Assembly: GCA_016721115.1 (NCBI GenBank)
Contig: JADKIW010000001.1
Coordinates: forward strand, 4,665,501 to 4,729,500
DNA length: 64,000 nt
Direction: 5' to 3'
DNA from: Candidatus Defluviilinea proxima
Lineage (GTDB): Bacteria > Chloroflexota > Anaerolineae > Anaerolineales > Villigracilaceae
How positions within the stretch are numbered: the stretch's first letter is position 1; each line of letters opens with the position of its first letter. The position numbers and the translations under genes were made by a program. Positions 62,783 through 64,000 of this stretch are shown in pieces. Below the pieces are notes generated by a model. It worked only from the letters and a program-made list of their open reading frames with translations, made no database searches and had not been told where the DNA came from.

Positions 62783-62861
62783 GCATCCCCCGCCATCTGA
62801 AAAGCGCGTCTCTTCTGGTCTTTGAACTGGTCGCTGTTTCGAAAGGTTTGACTTAGCTTCA

Positions 62862-63614
62862 TCACTTGATTTCCCCGCGCACCTTCACTGCCAACTGCGG
62901 ATCATCTGTAAAGATCGCATCTACACCCCAATTGAACAATCGTCGCATATCTTGCTCAGCATTTACCGTCCATACATGGATACGCCTATTCAAACGATGT
63001 ACACGCTGAACCTGTTGATGTGTTACATCTTTTATATAAGGATGCAGGGCATCGTATTTACCAAATGCAAAACCGAACGAACGTGGCCATGCACCAAGCA
63101 CTCCGCCCAATGCCAGCAAACCAATTGGAACTTCAGGTAGGTAACTGCGTGCTCGTGAAAGATTAGCCGCAAAAAAGGATGAAAACAATACCCGCTTCTG
63201 CAAACCAAATCTCTTTACCAACATACACACGGACTCAACTAAATGGTCACGCGGCGTATTGTAATTTGTGAGTTCAACATTGATGAATGTGCGCTTGCCC
63301 ACCGACTCGAAAACTTCTTCAAGTGTGGGGATCTTCTCACTTTTGAATTTCTCCGAAAAGAAAGCGCCAGCATCCAAAGAACGCAAATCCCCCAACGACA
63401 TATCTCTTACACGTCCATGCGCACCGGTTGTACGATCTAAAGTAGCATCATGGATGACAACAACACGTCCATCTGTTGTTAATTTGGCATCAAGTTCAAC
63501 GCCATCTGCACCTTGTTCAACAGCAAGTTCGAATGCGGCAAGAGTGTTCTCCGGCGCATGAGCCGATGAACCACGGTGGGCAAAGATGATGGGATGAGGA
63601 AGTGTTTTGAGCAT
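62862..63614 (-). CDS. Glycerophosphodiester phosphodiesterase
   Basis: 250 residues from ATG 63614; a GTG at 63635 lies inside the upstream terminator hairpin. IIFAHRGSSAHAPENTLAAFEL, GADGVELDAKLTTDGRVVVIHDATLDRTTG carry the catalytic His residues and metal-binding Glu/Asp of the GDPD TIM barrel. FINVELTNY supplies a further acidic ligand, and RIHVWTVNAEQDMRRLFNWGVDAIFTDDP the characteristic end. It has no signal peptide, so it is probably cytoplasmic and cleaves glycerophosphodiesters from phospholipid breakdown to glycerol 3-phosphate and an alcohol. 80 bp from the GH3 gene in the same direction. Confidence 0.93.
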   Translation of the reverse strand: MLKTLPHPIIFAHRGSSAHAPENTLAAFELAVEQGADGVELDAKLTTDGRVVVIHDATLDRTTGAHGRVRDMSLGDLRSLDAGAFFSEKFKSEKIPTLEEVFESVGKRTFINVELTNYNTPRDHLVESVCMLVKRFGLQKRVLFSSFFAANLSRARSYLPEVPIGLLALGGVLGAWPRSFGFAFGKYDALHPYIKDVTHQQVQRVHRLNRRIHVWTVNAEQDMRRLFNWGVDAIFTDDPQLAVKVRGEIK

Positions 63615-63623
63615 GGCAAAAAA

Positions 63624-63667
63624 ATTACGGATCACGCACTACGAAAAAGTGATGCGCAATCCGTAAT
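63624..63667 (-). terminator. Terminator of the AAA+ ATPase gene
   Basis: ATTACGGAT-(T)GCGCATCACT and AGTGCGTGATCCGTAAT pair with small internal mismatches, followed by TTTTTTT on the minus strand. It lies 20 nt past the AAA+ stop and overlaps the upstream end of the GDPD frame. Confidence 0.82.
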
Positions 63668-63686
63668 GCATATGAAAATACACCGA

Positions 63687-64000
63687 TTAAATATCCACGA
63701 AATAGGCCTGCGCCGCACGATCCAGCATATCGCGGGACATGGTCGGCGGAACGGCAAGATAACTGGAAATATCCAGGATCTGGTCACACAAGTCACGTGG
63801 ATGAGACGCACGCAACTTTCGGTTACGTTTGATATACCACTCTTGCAAAAGGTAGGCTAACCCCTGGTCACTGTACTCCACCTTTTTACCTTGAGCAACA
63901 CGTTTAAAGATCTCGCGATATTCCTCATACGAGGGATCGCCAATCTCGATCTTGTGGCGCAAACGACGCAGGAAGGCTTCATCCACGAGGTCTTTTGGCG
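63687..64000 (-). CDS. AAA+ ATPase, C-terminal part (cut by window edge)
   Basis: About 104 codons are visible; the frame is open to the right edge. The visible start RPKDLVDEAFLRRLRHKIEI is the sensor/arginine-finger region of an AAA+ core. A helical lid domain (IFKRVAQGKKVEYSDQGLAY, RASHPRDLCDQILDISSYLA) follows. Walker motifs lie outside the window. The lid resembles that of MoxR/CDC48-type bacterial AAA proteins; the exact family cannot be set from this fragment. Confidence 0.78.
   Translation of the reverse strand, partial: PKDLVDEAFLRRLRHKIEIGDPSYEEYREIFKRVAQGKKVEYSDQGLAYLLQEWYIKRNRKLRASHPRDLCDQILDISSYLAVPPTMSRDMLDRAAQAYFVDI

Overview
The window looks like chromosomal DNA of a filamentous, monoderm-type Chloroflexota bacterium, most likely Anaerolineae. 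This is inferred from gene content and has not been tested by database search. Pointers are large DUF11/tandem-repeat surface proteins, a sortase preceded by a PATGFAP motif, DUF4012, VanW, LCP (LytR-CpsA-Psr), DUF2723, an FHA/winged-helix regulator beside a Ser/Thr kinase, and DUF5666 proteins with Asn/Asp-rich tails. No phage genes, transposases, tRNAs, rRNAs or CRISPR arrays were seen.

Layout. 1-14127 (minus strand): four large secreted proteins with different N-terminal halves (FN3-like; unknown conserved domain; beta-propeller plus beta-helix; lipase). All share one C-terminal cassette of four ~97-residue repeats, nearly identical at DNA level. 14367-17340: a fur-cbiM-cbiQ-cbiO metal-uptake operon with a Fur-type operator over the regulator's ribosome binding site. 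17472-25907: a signalling island. It holds a STAS / RsbW-like kinase / multi-GAF SpoIIE phosphatase partner-switching operon, then (plus strand) a PAS-GAF histidine kinase, a CheY/Rcp1-like receiver and a REC-PAS-HD-GYP protein. 25954-31164: DUF2723 membrane protein, a duplicated secreted protein and DUF4012. 31368-44395: one giant surface protein (about 4,300 codons if intact) with a glycine-rich N-terminus, DUF11-type domains, about 20 near-identical 300-bp repeats and a C-terminal sortase domain. 44675-46043: SRP RNA gene with a clear promoter, followed within 7 nt by two paralogous single-pass membrane proteins. 46132-50395: cell-envelope genes (LCP, HEAT, Trm112-like, VanW). 50470-53668: ICMT-like methyltransferase and a HerA/DUF87-like ATPase. 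53808-58133: ECF sigma factor with a DUF5667/DUF5666 membrane partner, a multipass membrane protein and a DUF5666 lipoprotein. 58248-64000: FHA-winged-helix regulator divergent from a Ser/Thr kinase, GH3-like protein, glycerophosphodiesterase and the C-terminus of an AAA+ ATPase.

A theme of the window is interrupted reading frames. At least eight apparently single genes are split by a one-base (or small) indel or a nonsense codon, several at homopolymers, and the 300-bp array carries recurring indels at the same few sites. The simplest reading is uncorrected long-read consensus error in an assembled genome. Real pseudogenisation or phase variation of the surface proteins is the alternative. 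Split genes are given as their visible pieces, each labelled as part of one gene.

The strongest candidates for something new are the giant repeat protein that carries its own sortase-like domain and sorting-like motif, the family of surface proteins sharing a mobile-looking C-terminal cassette and an upstream motif, and a compact three-hairpin repeat element with complementary loops that supplies the C-terminus of the VanW protein.
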